DNA of 64,000 bases from Neobacillus cucumis (GTDB taxonomy: Bacteria; Bacillota; Bacilli; Bacillales; Cytobacillaceae), in contig NZ_JAFBEX010000001.1 of NCBI RefSeq assembly GCF_016908975.1, positions 186,001 to 250,000 on the forward strand, read 5' to 3'. Position numbers and translations under genes: made by a program. Shown piece by piece: positions 44,862 to 54,791 of the stretch. Positions within the stretch are counted from its first letter, which is position 1; each line of letters starts with the position of its first letter. The notes beneath the pieces were generated by a model that saw nothing but the letters and a program-made list of their open reading frames with translations, was not told the DNA's origin and made no database searches.

Positions 44862-45797
44862 TTAAAGTTTAAATCCAGGCCGATGATTTAGGAAGTTCTC
44901 ATAAGCAAAGCCTCTTACCTCTTCTTCCTTAAACTGCTTCAACAATTCATTAATCAAATTTTGACTTTTTGAGGCATCCTCTAAATCAATAACAAAAGTA
45001 GAAATTCCATCAAAATCTGAACCAAGTCCAATTTGCTTCACGCCGCCTAATGAACAAAAATAATCAATATGTTTAATCAGATCTGAAATAGTGGTCACTC
45101 CACTTTCCTTAATAAACGGAGGATTATAGACCACATGAATTAACCCGCCCCGCGCAAACATCGCTTTCGCCTGTTCATCCGTTAAATTCCGGGGATGCTC
45201 GCAAAGAGCACGGGCATTGGAATGACTGGCAATCGGATACTTCGCTAATTCGATAACATCCCAAATCCCATTATCACTAAGATGAGAAACATCTGTCAGG
45301 ATCTGATGCTCGTTATTAAACGCCACAATCTCCTTACCAAACAAGGTTAATCCCCCTCCGCGCGGTTCACCAGCGCCATCAGCAGCCAGATTCGCTTGAT
45401 TCCAGGTCAATCCCACCGAGCGAACCCCAAGCTGATAGAGAATATGAAGCTTTGCCAAATCATTGCCGATTGGATCAACACCCTCAAGAGTTAACATCGC
45501 TCCAATTTGTCCCGGTTGCAACCGGTCAAAATCAGACCACTCTTTAATATGAACCATATCCGGATTTTTTCCGAGCACTTCCTTATAAAAATAATCAATT
45601 TGCTCAAGTGCCACTTGGAATTTCTGATCACCTTTGATGTCCGGCTCAATAAAGATTGCAAAGCATTGAACTTTGACTTGACCGGCCTGTAACCGTTTCT
45701 TATTGGTATCAAGTTCTTCGGCATCAGCAAATCGTAGTACGCCTCTACCCTCTTGGAGTTTCATCAATGCATCACAGTGCAAATCGATAATATACAT
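44862..45797 (-). CDS. Peptidase family M19 (membrane/renal dipeptidase-like)
   Basis: 311 aa. Binuclear metal site: IDLHCDAL (HxD), bridging Glu in LTLEGVD, DVSHLS and ASHSNAR histidines, and catalytic Asp in GLGSDFDG. Cleaves dipeptides, often with D-residues. No signal peptide, so cytoplasmic. ATG 45797 is favoured because AAGGAG is 11 nt upstream; TTG 45806 is too close. Confidence 0.88.
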   Translation of the reverse strand: MYIIDLHCDALMKLQEGRGVLRFADAEELDTNKKRLQAGQVKVQCFAIFIEPDIKGDQKFQVALEQIDYFYKEVLGKNPDMVHIKEWSDFDRLQPGQIGAMLTLEGVDPIGNDLAKLHILYQLGVRSVGLTWNQANLAADGAGEPRGGGLTLFGKEIVAFNNEHQILTDVSHLSDNGIWDVIELAKYPIASHSNARALCEHPRNLTDEQAKAMFARGGLIHVVYNPPFIKESGVTTISDLIKHIDYFCSLGGVKQIGLGSDFDGISTFVIDLEDASKSQNLINELLKQFKEEEVRGFAYENFLNHRPGFKL

Positions 45798-45858
45798 ATT
45801 TTCCAAAACTCCTTTTTATTTAAATTTTATAATAAAAAAAGCCAAGTATAAAAAATAC

Positions 45859-46320
45859 CTAGCCTCTCATTTCCTCAGCCATCCTTTTTACCTTTGGCAG
45901 GACCTTATCCCAGATTTCGGCACTTGCATCGCGGTACTTCGCTCCATCTGTCATCGTTGAAAAATCCCCTTGCAGAATATGGAGCGTGGTCTGTTCCTCT
46001 TCTTCCGCTAGTTGAAAAGTAATTCCATCTTCGTCTGTGACAGCTGGCCTTTCCTCCATACGAACATCAAATACAGTAAATCGAAGAAGTTTATCTCTCT
46101 CTACAGCGGTTACATTTCCTTCCACAATCACGGTCCCATCCTGACCCTTCCAATAAACCGGACTGCCTAGCTCCCATGTCGATTCAAGATGAAACTGCGG
46201 CCCGCCGCTTGAAAATTCCACCGCCCATTGACCATTATACTCACTAAGCGTTAAAACATCCCAAACTATTGTTGCAGGAGCATTAATTTCAATCGCCTTG
46301 TCCACAAATAACTTTGTCAT
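45859..46320 (-). CDS. SRPBCC (START-like / AHSA1) family protein
   Basis: 153 aa from ATG 46320 behind GGAGGG. Starts with VDKAIEINAPATIVWDVLT, the classic first strand and helix of polyketide-cyclase/AHSA1 proteins, and ends in the long C-terminal helix (EIWDKVLPKVKRMAEEM). Ligand unknown. Confidence 0.82.
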   Translation of the reverse strand: MTKLFVDKAIEINAPATIVWDVLTLSEYNGQWAVEFSSGGPQFHLESTWELGSPVYWKGQDGTVIVEGNVTAVERDKLLRFTVFDVRMEERPAVTDEDGITFQLAEEEEQTTLHILQGDFSTMTDGAKYRDASAEIWDKVLPKVKRMAEEMRG

Positions 46321-46416
46321 ATAACCCTCCAAAACTTGTGATATTAATAAATCTATTATACTTCACTCTGCTCTAAAAAGAAAAAATCGGCGATGGTTCA
46401 CCTAACCAAATGCCTA

Positions 46417-47229
46417 TTAATATTTTCTAAGAAAAACAGGATCTAGTTTTAAGATTCTCCGCCGAATGATTTCATGACAGATGGATTGCACCTTTTCAAT
46501 CTCTTGGGTCGAACTCGCTAATATCCTTAGGGCAAATCCTGGAACAGAAAGCATCGCAAGACCAATTCTTACTGTCGTGAATGCTTCGCAAACTACTTGC
46601 AGCTCATCCACAATTTCTGTATTAACCCGATAATCAATCACAGTCATTGATCCAAAATGAGTGTAACCCTCCAACATACCAAGCATGTTAATATCTTTAT
46701 CATTCTAATTTAATATGATCAAACATTACCAGCCTATTTTCCATATAAATTTCCATCTTTGACTGGAGGAAATCATATTGAAAATAGGTACCATCAGGGG
46801 CCCAGCCCGGGGTGAAAATATCTAAGCAAATAAAAGATGCATCTTGCTCCATCCTAACAACCATGTTTTGCTTATAGCGTGCATACTGATAGGCGATTAC
46901 CGGGTCTGGCAAGTATTCTAAGACACTGCCACTATTCAAATAGATATGGGTCTTCTGTAGAGGCGGGCAATTCCTAGTTTTATACACTTTTGTTGATGAT
47001 TGTGTCGTCGCAACCGCTCTTGCAGCCTCATCCACACTTATGTCAATTTAGTATCTCCGTCAACATACCCTCCACCGGGATTCATGATATAGAAATAAGC
47101 CTCTCCGCTGGTCGTAAGGTACACAGGTCGCGTTATTTTAAAAGCTCCCTCCGTATAGGAATCTTTTAAGATTGTTTTCTCTCCCTTTCTTACACTTTTT
47201 AAGCTTAAGTATCCAGTCAGGACTTCCAC
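46417..47229 (-). pseudogene. ureD: Urease accessory gene ureD, frameshifted remnant
   Basis: Three consecutive frames encode successive parts of UreD: residues from VLTGYLSLKSVRKG to GGGYVDGDT (47229-47038), then DEAARAVATTQSSTKVYKT to VMFDHIKLE (47035-46700), then MEGYTHFGS-like to PPVFLRKY-like end (46686-46417). Shifts occur near 47045 and near 46700. UreD is the nickel-insertion chaperone. With the structural genes deleted upstream, the gene has no remaining role. Confidence 0.9.
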
Positions 47230-47534
47230 CTATTCTAAACCTGCCAATAATACATTCCTTTTGATCCAATCCATAACTTGGTCTAGACCTGTATCCGTCT
47301 TTAAATTGGTAAAGATAAATGGCTTGTTTCCTCTGGCTGTCTTTGTATCTGCCTCCATGACCTCCAAACTAGCCCCCACATAAGGAGCTAGATCAATCTT
47401 ATTTATGATAAACAAGTCGGATTTAATCATCCCCTGACCGCCTTTACGTGGAATTTTTTCCCCTTGGGCCACATCGATAATGTAAATCGAGAAATCGACC
47501 AGTTCCGGACTAAAGGTAGCAGCAAGATTATCAC
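47230..47534 (-). pseudogene. ureG: 3' half of urease accessory GTPase gene ureG
   Basis: Begins at [20 protein letters not shown] (about residue 100 of ~205) and runs to the normal C-terminus [18 protein letters not shown]. The Walker A half is absent. Joined out of frame to the 5' end of ureA at about 47534/47535. Confidence 0.9.
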
Positions 47535-47696
47535 CGCTACAGACTTACCATCTCTTGCTCCTTCCATAATCTCGTACGTTATCAGTGCAACTGCTTCCGG
47601 GTAATTGAGTTTTAAACCTCGATCCTTACGGCGCCTAGCTAAATCTGCAGCCACAACAATCATTAATTTTTCCTGCTCTCGCTGGGTAAGCTTCAT
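47535..47696 (-). pseudogene. ureA: 5' half of urease gamma subunit gene ureA
   Basis: [20 protein letters not shown] through [14 protein letters not shown] (54 codons) is the UreA N-terminus with its own ATG at 47696 and a GGTAAAGGA-type ribosome site. The second half and all of ureB, ureC, ureE and ureF are gone, if the ancestral order was ureABCEFGD. Confidence 0.9.
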
Positions 47697-47718
47697 TTCC
47701 TTTACCTCTCTTCCTTCA

Positions 47719-49131
47719 TTACAGACAGACACCCATTTTTTCATTTGTTACTCCATTTTGATCGTCATAAATCACTTTACCTCGCAGCATTGTCTTTTTA
47801 ACCCTTGTTGAAAATACCCGACCTTCATAAGGAGAATAGACATTTCGAAATCCAAAGGACTCCTTACTCGCAATAGTTGTTTCATCTAAGGAAATGAAAA
47901 CTAAATCTGCATCTAATCCTGGGCTAATTCTGCCTTTTCTGCCCGCTATCCTAAAGCGGTCTGCCACATTAGAGGTTCCTAAAGGCAAAATCTGTTTCAG
48001 AGGAATTTTTCGTTTTAGCGCCTCATCTAACATGGGAAGCCACGTAAATTGAACCCCTTGAATACCACCCCAGGCATCCCATATACTATTGGTTTCTTTC
48101 ATGGAATAAAGACATGGTGAATGATCGGAACCAATCGTATCAATCATGCCGCTTGCCATACATTCCCACAATCCCTCCACCTCTTTGCGCGGTCTTAAAG
48201 GAGGTGCACATTTAAGAATAGCTCCTTCTCTAAGAAAATCTTCTTCATCAAAAACCAAATAATGGGGACAGGTTTCAACGGTTACATTTACACCACTTTT
48301 TTTAGCCTCCTCGATGAGACCGATTACCTTTGGTGAACTGATATGAACAAAATGAAGAGCTGTGCCATATTTAGCGGCCAGCTCTAAGGCATAGCTTACT
48401 GCCCTTTCTTCTGCTAAAATAGGCCTGCTTGCTAAATAAGCAATACGTTCATTCCGCCATGGATGCTGCTTATTAATCGCTGTAAGTTTAACAATATCCT
48501 GTTCCCATTCTGCATGAAGGGCAAGGATTTTTTCATGCTCTTTTGCCGCTTGCATCGCTTTTTTCAAATCCTGGGGAGATAAGTGTTGAAAATCATCAAT
48601 TCCACTCTCACTCATAAATGACTTCCAGGCAATCACACCCTCACTCATTTGCGCTAATTCTTGTCTATTGTGAAGGTTAGTAGCAGTCATTCCGCCCCAG
48701 AGAGCATAATCAATATGGGATAAAGAGGTTAAATACTCTTTCTTGTTAAGTAGATTTTCTAAATTAATCGTAGACGGAGAACAATTCAGCGGCATATCAA
48801 AAATCGTGGTCGTTCCACCCATTGCAGCAGCTCGGCTCCCTGTCTCAATCCCTTCCCATTCCGTTCTCCCGGGATCATTAAAATGAACATGGGCGTCAAT
48901 AAATCCAGGAACCACGAGGCAGCCGCTAGCATCAATCATATTCTCCTTGGTCTCAAGAATGGGACCTGCTTCCCCTTCAACAAGATCAGCAATTTTATCG
49001 TCCACAATTCTGATGGTCATCTCCTGAAAGCCGTCTCCAGTAAAAACCAAACCATTCTTTACTAATAGCTCGGTTATTTTCTTATCCTCCTTAACTTCAT
49101 CTGTCAGCACTTTTGTCATCTGATCCATCAC
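47719..49131 (-). CDS. pucH: Allantoinase
   Basis: 470 aa or slightly less (ATG 49119 has GAGGAG at 10 nt; GTG 49131 overlaps the preceding stop). Amidohydrolase metal site [20 protein letters not shown], carboxylated Lys in [10 protein letters not shown], HxH-type LHAEWEQ, VHISSP and catalytic Asp in TIGSDHSPC. Opens allantoin to allantoate. Last gene of the xanthine dehydrogenase operon, 23 bp before the ureA remnant, which shows that a urea-yielding pathway was once complete here. Confidence 0.92.
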   Translation of the reverse strand: MMDQMTKVLTDEVKEDKKITELLVKNGLVFTGDGFQEMTIRIVDDKIADLVEGEAGPILETKENMIDASGCLVVPGFIDAHVHFNDPGRTEWEGIETGSRAAAMGGTTTIFDMPLNCSPSTINLENLLNKKEYLTSLSHIDYALWGGMTATNLHNRQELAQMSEGVIAWKSFMSESGIDDFQHLSPQDLKKAMQAAKEHEKILALHAEWEQDIVKLTAINKQHPWRNERIAYLASRPILAEERAVSYALELAAKYGTALHFVHISSPKVIGLIEEAKKSGVNVTVETCPHYLVFDEEDFLREGAILKCAPPLRPRKEVEGLWECMASGMIDTIGSDHSPCLYSMKETNSIWDAWGGIQGVQFTWLPMLDEALKRKIPLKQILPLGTSNVADRFRIAGRKGRISPGLDADLVFISLDETTIASKESFGFRNVYSPYEGRVFSTRVKKTMLRGKVIYDDQNGVTNEKMGVCL

Positions 49132-49670
49132 TCCTCGATGTTAGTAACCTCTTTTTCTTTTAAGCTTGCAATCGCCTTTTCAACGGCTCGAATGATTCCA
49201 CCATATCCCGTGCAGCGGCATAAATTCCCTGAGAGGGCTTCCTGAATTTGTTGCCCTGTCGGATTGGAATTGGAATCCAGCAGAGCCTTAACGGCCATAA
49301 TCATCCCTGGGGTACAATAGCCGCATTGAAATCCTCCTTCTTCTAAGAACGCCTTTTGAATCGGGTGAATTTCCGCTCCCTCTAATCCCTCAATCGTGCA
49401 AATGGATGCATGATTGACCTGATATGCCATAACCAAACAGGAGTTTACTAGTTTGCCATTCAAATGAACGGCACAAGCACCACAGCGGCCAATTTCGCAG
49501 GACATTTTGGTTCCAGATAACCCCAAATCTTCTCGCAAAATATCCATTAGTCTTGCTGCAGGTGCTGTCTGTAATCGATGCTGGACACCATTAACCCTAA
49601 GTTCAAGCTCTATTTTGGTGCTTTTCGGCTGTAATTCTTCTATACTCTGGGTGACATTCTTCATATCCAT
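49128..49670 (-). CDS. pucE: Xanthine dehydrogenase [2Fe-2S] subunit
   Basis: 180 aa. Plant-type [2Fe-2S] ligands CEIGRCGAC...C near residue 58, and second-cluster ligands CGYCTPGM and CRCTGY. N-terminal extension of about 18 residues precedes the ferredoxin fold. It overlaps pucD by 10 bp and the allantoinase gene by 4 bp. Confidence 0.93.
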   Translation of the reverse strand: MDMKNVTQSIEELQPKSTKIELELRVNGVQHRLQTAPAARLMDILREDLGLSGTKMSCEIGRCGACAVHLNGKLVNSCLVMAYQVNHASICTIEGLEGAEIHPIQKAFLEEGGFQCGYCTPGMIMAVKALLDSNSNPTGQQIQEALSGNLCRCTGYGGIIRAVEKAIASLKEKEVTNIEE

Positions 49671-51952
49671 TGTTGCATCTCTCCTAAACTGACAGATTTC
49701 AGTAGGAATTCAGGAGAAACAGGTAATTTGTTCACCCAGCAGCCCGTCGCATCATAAATCGCTCGAACGATTGCCGGAGCAACCGCAACCGTCCCAATTT
49801 CTCCTACCCCTCTTGGTCCAAATGTGTCACCTTCCACCAATTTTTCAATCGCCTCAACATGTGTTTTATATGGAACATCACAAATGGTCGGAATAAAATA
49901 GGTATCAAAATTATCGGTTAAGTAGAGTCCCTTCTCCATAATGGCTTCCTCCATCAAGGTGTAACCTAAGGACATGACACCTCCGCCTTCAATTTGACCT
50001 AGATACCCCAGAGAGCTGACAACCGGACCTGCTGCCACCGCTTGGTCGATGGCTCCTACTTTTACCTTGCCTGTTAACAAATCCACTTCAACTTGGGCCA
50101 TTACAGCTGCAAAGGCATACAGATAATGGCTGCCACCAACCGTTGCATCAGGACTTGTTGGAAAGTTAAACGAAGTATGGATAGTAATGGAATGACCATT
50201 TGGCATTTTCTCTGCCAGCTCTGTAAAGGTGATACAAGGACTTGATCCCTCCATATCACCACTCCTCCATAATCCGCCCGGTCCCATTCGAAGCAGGTCT
50301 GAAGAAATTCCTGTAATAAGGTGTGCAAGTTCAAGAATCTGTTTCCGAAAGGAATCCTTCATTCTTTGCAGTGCATGCCATACCATACTGGTGGACCTGG
50401 AAGCAGTCGATGAACCGCTGACCGGTACCAAAGTGGTGTCCCCTATCACAATCTTAATATCTGTTTCTGTACACTCGAATTCTTCTATTAATAGAGTTTC
50501 AATCACAGCCAACAGACCTTGACCGCACTCTTCAAATCCAAATGCTGCCTCAATCTTCCCTCCTTTTGTAAAAGAAAGCCGGCCCCCGGAAGGATCGATG
50601 CGGTTGATACCAAGTCCTCCTCCGTGCATCGTAAGGGCGATCCCTGTCCCTCTCACCCTCCATTTATCGGGTGTTCCCTGTTTCCAGTCCTTAGCCTTCT
50701 CTTTAGAGACGCGTTCAATTGCTTGAAGAACGTCTAATGCTCCATTTGTGGGTGCTATTTTTTGACCTAATGGACCTGGATCTTCAGGCCTCCTTATATT
50801 TCTTAAACGGAATAAAAAAGGGTCCATGTTCAGCTTATCGGCAAGCCGGTCCATTTGCCCCTCTAATGCAAAAGTGATCTGATTCCCGCCAAAGCCGCGA
50901 AACTCACCAGCTACACCGTTATTGGTAAAAACAGATAATCCCTCGATCTCAACGTGAGGGATCATATAAGGACCTGGTGCATGCTCAACCGCAAAATCTA
51001 AAACAGCCGGACCTAATGTGGCATAGGCCCCAGTATCGGCAATAATTTTCACCTTATGTGCAAGAATATTTCCCTCTCGATCTACTCCTGTCTTCATCGT
51101 TATTTTCATAGGGTGGCGTTTAATACCGGCCCTGACAGATTCTGGTCTGCTGTTATGGATCTTTACAGGGCAGTTTGTGACGAGTGCCAACAGCGCCCCA
51201 TAGGGTTGAATATTTAATTCATCCTTCCCTCCAAAAGATCCACCCATTGGACTCGAAACCACCCGAATATCCGTTTCTGGCATATCAAGAATTCTCGCCA
51301 ATTGGAAACGATCCTTAAAACCATGCTGCGTACCGACGTAAACTGTTAGTTTCCCATCTGGTTCTGGAACAATCACACCGCCCTCTGTCTCCATATACGC
51401 ATGCATTTGTCTTGGTAACTCATAAGTTTCCTCGACGATAATCGCTGAATCTTGAAAACCTGTTTCCACATCTCCTTTTTGATAATAGGGATGATGAAGA
51501 ATATTTCCTCCTGGATGAAGCAGCGGAGCATCCGGCTTCAAAGCTTTTTCAGGACTATCAATTACTGGAAGCTTTTTATACTCTACCTCCACTAAACGTA
51601 AAGCCTGTTCAGCCCTTTCCTCTGTCTCTGCTGCAACTGCTACAAGAGCATCTCCGACATACCGGACGCGGTCTTCACAAAGAACTGGCTGATCTGGAGA
51701 AATAAGTCCAAAGCCGTTCAACCCAGGTATATCCTCGTATGTCACAACGGCCCTTACTCCAGGGAGTTTCCTAGCTTCCTCGACGGAGATGGAGAGGATC
51801 TCGGCATGTGGCTCCCTGCTTCTTAAAACTTTTCCATACAGCATATTAGGAAACGATAAATCAGTCAGGTATTTCATTTTGGCGGTTACTTTTTCGTGAC
51901 CATCAGGGCGTACCCTTCTTTTCATCTCTGATAGGCTGGTTTGTATGCTCAT
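49661..51952 (-). CDS. pucD: Xanthine dehydrogenase molybdenum-binding subunit
   Basis: 763 aa. Ald_Xan_dh_C domains: VRYVGDALVAVAAET, SSPMGGSFGGKDE, AGEFRGFGGNQ with the catalytic-pocket Arg, and the C-terminal active-site loop GPRGVGEIGTVAVAPAI with the base Glu. AAAGGAGG ribosome site. Hydroxylates hypoxanthine and xanthine to urate together with PucC and PucE. Confidence 0.93.
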   Translation of the reverse strand: MSIQTSLSEMKRRVRPDGHEKVTAKMKYLTDLSFPNMLYGKVLRSREPHAEILSISVEEARKLPGVRAVVTYEDIPGLNGFGLISPDQPVLCEDRVRYVGDALVAVAAETEERAEQALRLVEVEYKKLPVIDSPEKALKPDAPLLHPGGNILHHPYYQKGDVETGFQDSAIIVEETYELPRQMHAYMETEGGVIVPEPDGKLTVYVGTQHGFKDRFQLARILDMPETDIRVVSSPMGGSFGGKDELNIQPYGALLALVTNCPVKIHNSRPESVRAGIKRHPMKITMKTGVDREGNILAHKVKIIADTGAYATLGPAVLDFAVEHAPGPYMIPHVEIEGLSVFTNNGVAGEFRGFGGNQITFALEGQMDRLADKLNMDPFLFRLRNIRRPEDPGPLGQKIAPTNGALDVLQAIERVSKEKAKDWKQGTPDKWRVRGTGIALTMHGGGLGINRIDPSGGRLSFTKGGKIEAAFGFEECGQGLLAVIETLLIEEFECTETDIKIVIGDTTLVPVSGSSTASRSTSMVWHALQRMKDSFRKQILELAHLITGISSDLLRMGPGGLWRSGDMEGSSPCITFTELAEKMPNGHSITIHTSFNFPTSPDATVGGSHYLYAFAAVMAQVEVDLLTGKVKVGAIDQAVAAGPVVSSLGYLGQIEGGGVMSLGYTLMEEAIMEKGLYLTDNFDTYFIPTICDVPYKTHVEAIEKLVEGDTFGPRGVGEIGTVAVAPAIVRAIYDATGCWVNKLPVSPEFLLKSVSLGEMQQWI

Positions 51953-51967
51953 AAGATCCCTCCTTTA

Positions 51968-52840
51968 TTAACCAGCGAGACTCGCAATCTTTGAAACAAT
52001 CATATTGGCTACGACTGTTTTTTTATAATCCTCAGTTGTAAATGCATCTGTGTCAGCATGAAACTCTGCTTTTATTGCTTGAAAAAGGTTGGTTAATAAT
52101 TCATTTGTTAAAGTTGAACCTTGCAATAATTCTTCACATTCGTACAGCCTTTGAGGCTGTGTTGTACCTCCTCCTGCCGCAAGCCGCACATACACTGCCT
52201 CCTTTTGCTCATTTAGCTGGCAACAGCCGGAGATTGTAACAATACTAGGGGTAAACGCCTCTCTAAACCCGTGCTTTTTATAAAAGAAGCTTTTCCTATC
52301 AAGTTCAAGACGATCTGGTACGAATATAGTAGTCAGAATCAGGTCGTTTGAGGAATATCTGCACGTTGATAACGTTTCAGATTGAACATCGCTTCCATTG
52401 TAAAAGGAAACGGAAGCATCGAGGGCGAAAAGGGCGGGAATTAAATCTCCAAATCCACCTGCAATATTCCCGCCAATCGTTGCCCGGTTACGTATTGCTG
52501 GTGCCGCTACATTTTTTACTGCTTCCTCTAATAGGGGGATTTTTTTGATAAGTGAAGGATGATCCTTACACGCCGCTAGTGTAGTTAATGCACCAATACG
52601 GATACCAGCTTCTCCGTTAAAAATGACATTCTCACAGCCCTGCATTTCTTTCATTTGTTCCAAACTAATTAAATGCCCGGGATATTCCATCCCTTTTTGC
52701 CACTGAGTCTGCAAGAGTGTTCCTCCCGCGATGATACACGCATCAGAGCCTAATTGTTGTTTTAATTGCCAGGCGCTGACAACATTATCTGGAAACCAAA
52801 CTGCAGGTGAGTTTAGCATTGTCGCTCCCTGCCTAATCAT
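51968..52840 (-). CDS. pucC: Xanthine dehydrogenase FAD-binding subunit
   Basis: 290 aa. FAD motif IAGGTLLQTQWQ near residue 36 and RNRATIGGNIAGGFGDLIPAL near 115 mark the CoxM/XdhB family. ATG 52840 overlaps the pucA stop (ATGA); ATG 52819 with AGGGAG at 5 nt is an alternative. It passes electrons from the Fe-S centres to NAD+. Confidence 0.91.
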   Translation of the reverse strand: MIRQGATMLNSPAVWFPDNVVSAWQLKQQLGSDACIIAGGTLLQTQWQKGMEYPGHLISLEQMKEMQGCENVIFNGEAGIRIGALTTLAACKDHPSLIKKIPLLEEAVKNVAAPAIRNRATIGGNIAGGFGDLIPALFALDASVSFYNGSDVQSETLSTCRYSSNDLILTTIFVPDRLELDRKSFFYKKHGFREAFTPSIVTISGCCQLNEQKEAVYVRLAAGGGTTQPQRLYECEELLQGSTLTNELLTNLFQAIKAEFHADTDAFTTEDYKKTVVANMIVSKIASLAG

Positions 52841-53898
52841 ATGTCGGACCAGCTCCCTTCTTTAGCTACAACCATTTCTACACTCTGAGAATTCTTTCTT
52901 TGTATTAGTTCGGCCACTATACTGATGGCGATTTCTTCTGGTCCTTCTGCCCCGATAGATAATCCAGCAGGGCTGTTAATGTCCGGAGGAATTTCACTGC
53001 CCTCAAGCAGGCGCTGTGTCCTTTCTTTGGAACCCAGTATACCTAGATAAGCTAACGTTTGATCTTTTATAAGATTCAGCAATTCTTGATCTCTTTGAAA
53101 ATGATGTGTAAGGACGATGGCAAAGTCTTGATTGGACAATGCAAGCATGGGCATCACTTCACCGGGAAAACCCACGATTACTTGATTTGCATCTGGGAAA
53201 AATTCCTTCTTACATAACGATGAGCGCCAATCCACCACAAGTACAGAAAAGCCGGCTAGAGATGCCATCTTGACTAATGGGACTGCATCCCTACCAGCTC
53301 CAAAGACAATTAAACGCGGTTTAGGCTCAAAGCAATGGATATAAAAATCAGCTGATAATTCCGAAAAGCAGGTAATTCCGCTTTTTGGAGTGCTTTGATG
53401 CAACTCATTTAAAAGTCTTTTCATTTGTGAGGATACTCTGCCATGCCATTTGCCAAATAGTTGTTGATCATCTGTGATAAACAAATAATCGGATACAGAA
53501 TAATCTTTGGTTAACTTTTTTATCATTGTTACTCTTTTTCCATTTTCAAGATGGAATTTTAATTTAGAAAGATGCTCACGAAGGCAGGCATCAATTGGTT
53601 CCAAAAGGACGCTGATGACACCATTGCAGCCTGCCCCCCATGAAAGATCGTCTTCCGCCCTTAAATCATAAACCACCGTTTTGGTAGTTCTTTGGTTAAT
53701 GATTTCATGCACCTGATACGACAAATCCGTCTCAAGACAGCCGGCACTTAAAAGACCTATTTGAGCTCCATCTCCTCGGAACAACATAGAAGTACCTTCT
53801 TTTCGATAAGCTGACCCTTCTACACGAATGATCGTAGCAAGAACACTGTTATGGGCAAACTCCTCAATTGCCTCTAAAATCTCATGAATCTCTTCCAT
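52837..53898 (-). CDS. pucA: XdhC/CoxI-family maturation factor
   Basis: 353 aa. N-terminal XdhC/CoxI region has VEGSAYRKEGTSMLF and LLSAGCLETDL; the C-terminal Rossmann-like domain starts RLIVFGAGRDAVPLVKMA. It inserts the sulfurated molybdenum cofactor into xanthine dehydrogenase. B. subtilis has pucB (a MobA-like nucleotidyltransferase) next; here pucC follows directly, so pucB is missing or elsewhere. Confidence 0.9.
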   Translation of the reverse strand: MEEIHEILEAIEEFAHNSVLATIIRVEGSAYRKEGTSMLFRGDGAQIGLLSAGCLETDLSYQVHEIINQRTTKTVVYDLRAEDDLSWGAGCNGVISVLLEPIDACLREHLSKLKFHLENGKRVTMIKKLTKDYSVSDYLFITDDQQLFGKWHGRVSSQMKRLLNELHQSTPKSGITCFSELSADFYIHCFEPKPRLIVFGAGRDAVPLVKMASLAGFSVLVVDWRSSLCKKEFFPDANQVIVGFPGEVMPMLALSNQDFAIVLTHHFQRDQELLNLIKDQTLAYLGILGSKERTQRLLEGSEIPPDINSPAGLSIGAEGPEEIAISIVAELIQRKNSQSVEMVVAKEGSWSDI

Positions 53899-54296
53899 TA
53901 CGAGACCCTCTTTCTTTTTTTTATTTATATAATAGACCTCCTAAAAACATCCATTTCCTTTTTCTCTAATTTGGGTCTCAGAATGGAATAGTGAGAATAT
54001 GTACTTAATGGTAAGTGTTAAACTTTCTTTCATCAGCTTTGCACTAATAATATCCAAATGGGGAGATAGCTTCTACATTGGTGTCATAAAACCTAACATG
54101 AAATTTATGGATATGAGAAAATACCTCTAGATTTTAATAGTAAAAACCGAAAAAAGTCTGTAAGAAATCCTTACATCAATAAAGAAAAGATGTGTGAGTT
54201 ATTGAATAATATATTTCAAGTTTAAAAGGAAAAAAGTGCTTTTTCCTCATTTCAAAAAGATAAATGTTTAATTTAGAAAAGATTGGAGAGATTATT
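53899..54296. other. Divergent regulatory region, puc operon / guaD
   Basis: 400 bp with no gene. It contains the consensus TnrA box listed separately. I looked for a purine riboswitch core and did not find one. AT-rich stretches at both ends probably hold the two promoters, but no hexamer pair is convincing. Confidence 0.5.
54159..54175. promoter_or_regulatory. TnrA box between the puc operon and guaD
   Basis: TGTAAGAAATCCTTACA is an exact match to TGTNA-N7-TNACA and is itself a 6-bp dyad. Located 138 bp before guaD and 261 bp before pucA, it could serve either direction. Purine catabolism is a known target of nitrogen-limitation control in bacilli. Confidence 0.75.
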
Positions 54297-54767
54297 ATGT
54301 CAGTGGATAAATTTATGGAGGAAGCCATAGATGTAGCTCTAACAAATGTGATGAACAGCCATGGTGGACCATTTGGTGCCATTGTTGTAAAAGAAGGAAA
54401 GATTATTGGAAGAGGGCGTAATGAAGTGACAGCTTCAAACGATCCGACCGCCCATGCTGAAGTACAAGCGATTCGTGAAGCCTGCCAGCATCTAAACACC
54501 TTTCAGCTTGATGATTGTGAAATCTATACGAGCTGTGAACCATGCCCCATGTGCATTGGTGCCATCTATTGGGCTCGTCCAAAGGCTGTTTATTATGCCT
54601 GCACAAAAGAAGACGCAGCGAAAATTGGCTTTGATGATCAATTTATATATGAGGAACTCGCACTCCCTATGGAGTATCGTAAAATCCCAATGAAACAAAT
54701 TTTCCCTGCCAATGGCGACCTGCCATTTAGAACGTGGGAGAAGTCACAAAACAAAGTTGAATATTAA
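54297..54767 (+). CDS. guaD: Guanine deaminase
   Basis: 156 aa cytidine-deaminase-fold enzyme. Zinc and catalytic site: TAHAEVQAIREA (HAE) and SCEPCPMCIGAIYW (PCxxC). The length and C-terminus (MKQIFPANGDLPFRTW) fit Bacillus GuaD, converting guanine to xanthine. ATG 54297 has TTGGAGAG at 7 nt; an upstream in-frame ATG (54264) lacks a ribosome site. Confidence 0.93.
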   Translation: MSVDKFMEEAIDVALTNVMNSHGGPFGAIVVKEGKIIGRGRNEVTASNDPTAHAEVQAIREACQHLNTFQLDDCEIYTSCEPCPMCIGAIYWARPKAVYYACTKEDAAKIGFDDQFIYEELALPMEYRKIPMKQIFPANGDLPFRTWEKSQNKVEY

Positions 54768-54791
54768 TCTAACAAAAGAGGATGTTGAATA

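Noticed and set aside
47427..47744. A possible new UreA-UreG fusion protein
   Set aside because: The junction is out of frame, so the second half is a nonsense tail and the UreG part is read in another frame without a start.
53899..54296. Purine riboswitch in front of the purine genes
   Set aside because: No conserved purine-riboswitch core (paired loops with the three-way junction) could be found on either strand.
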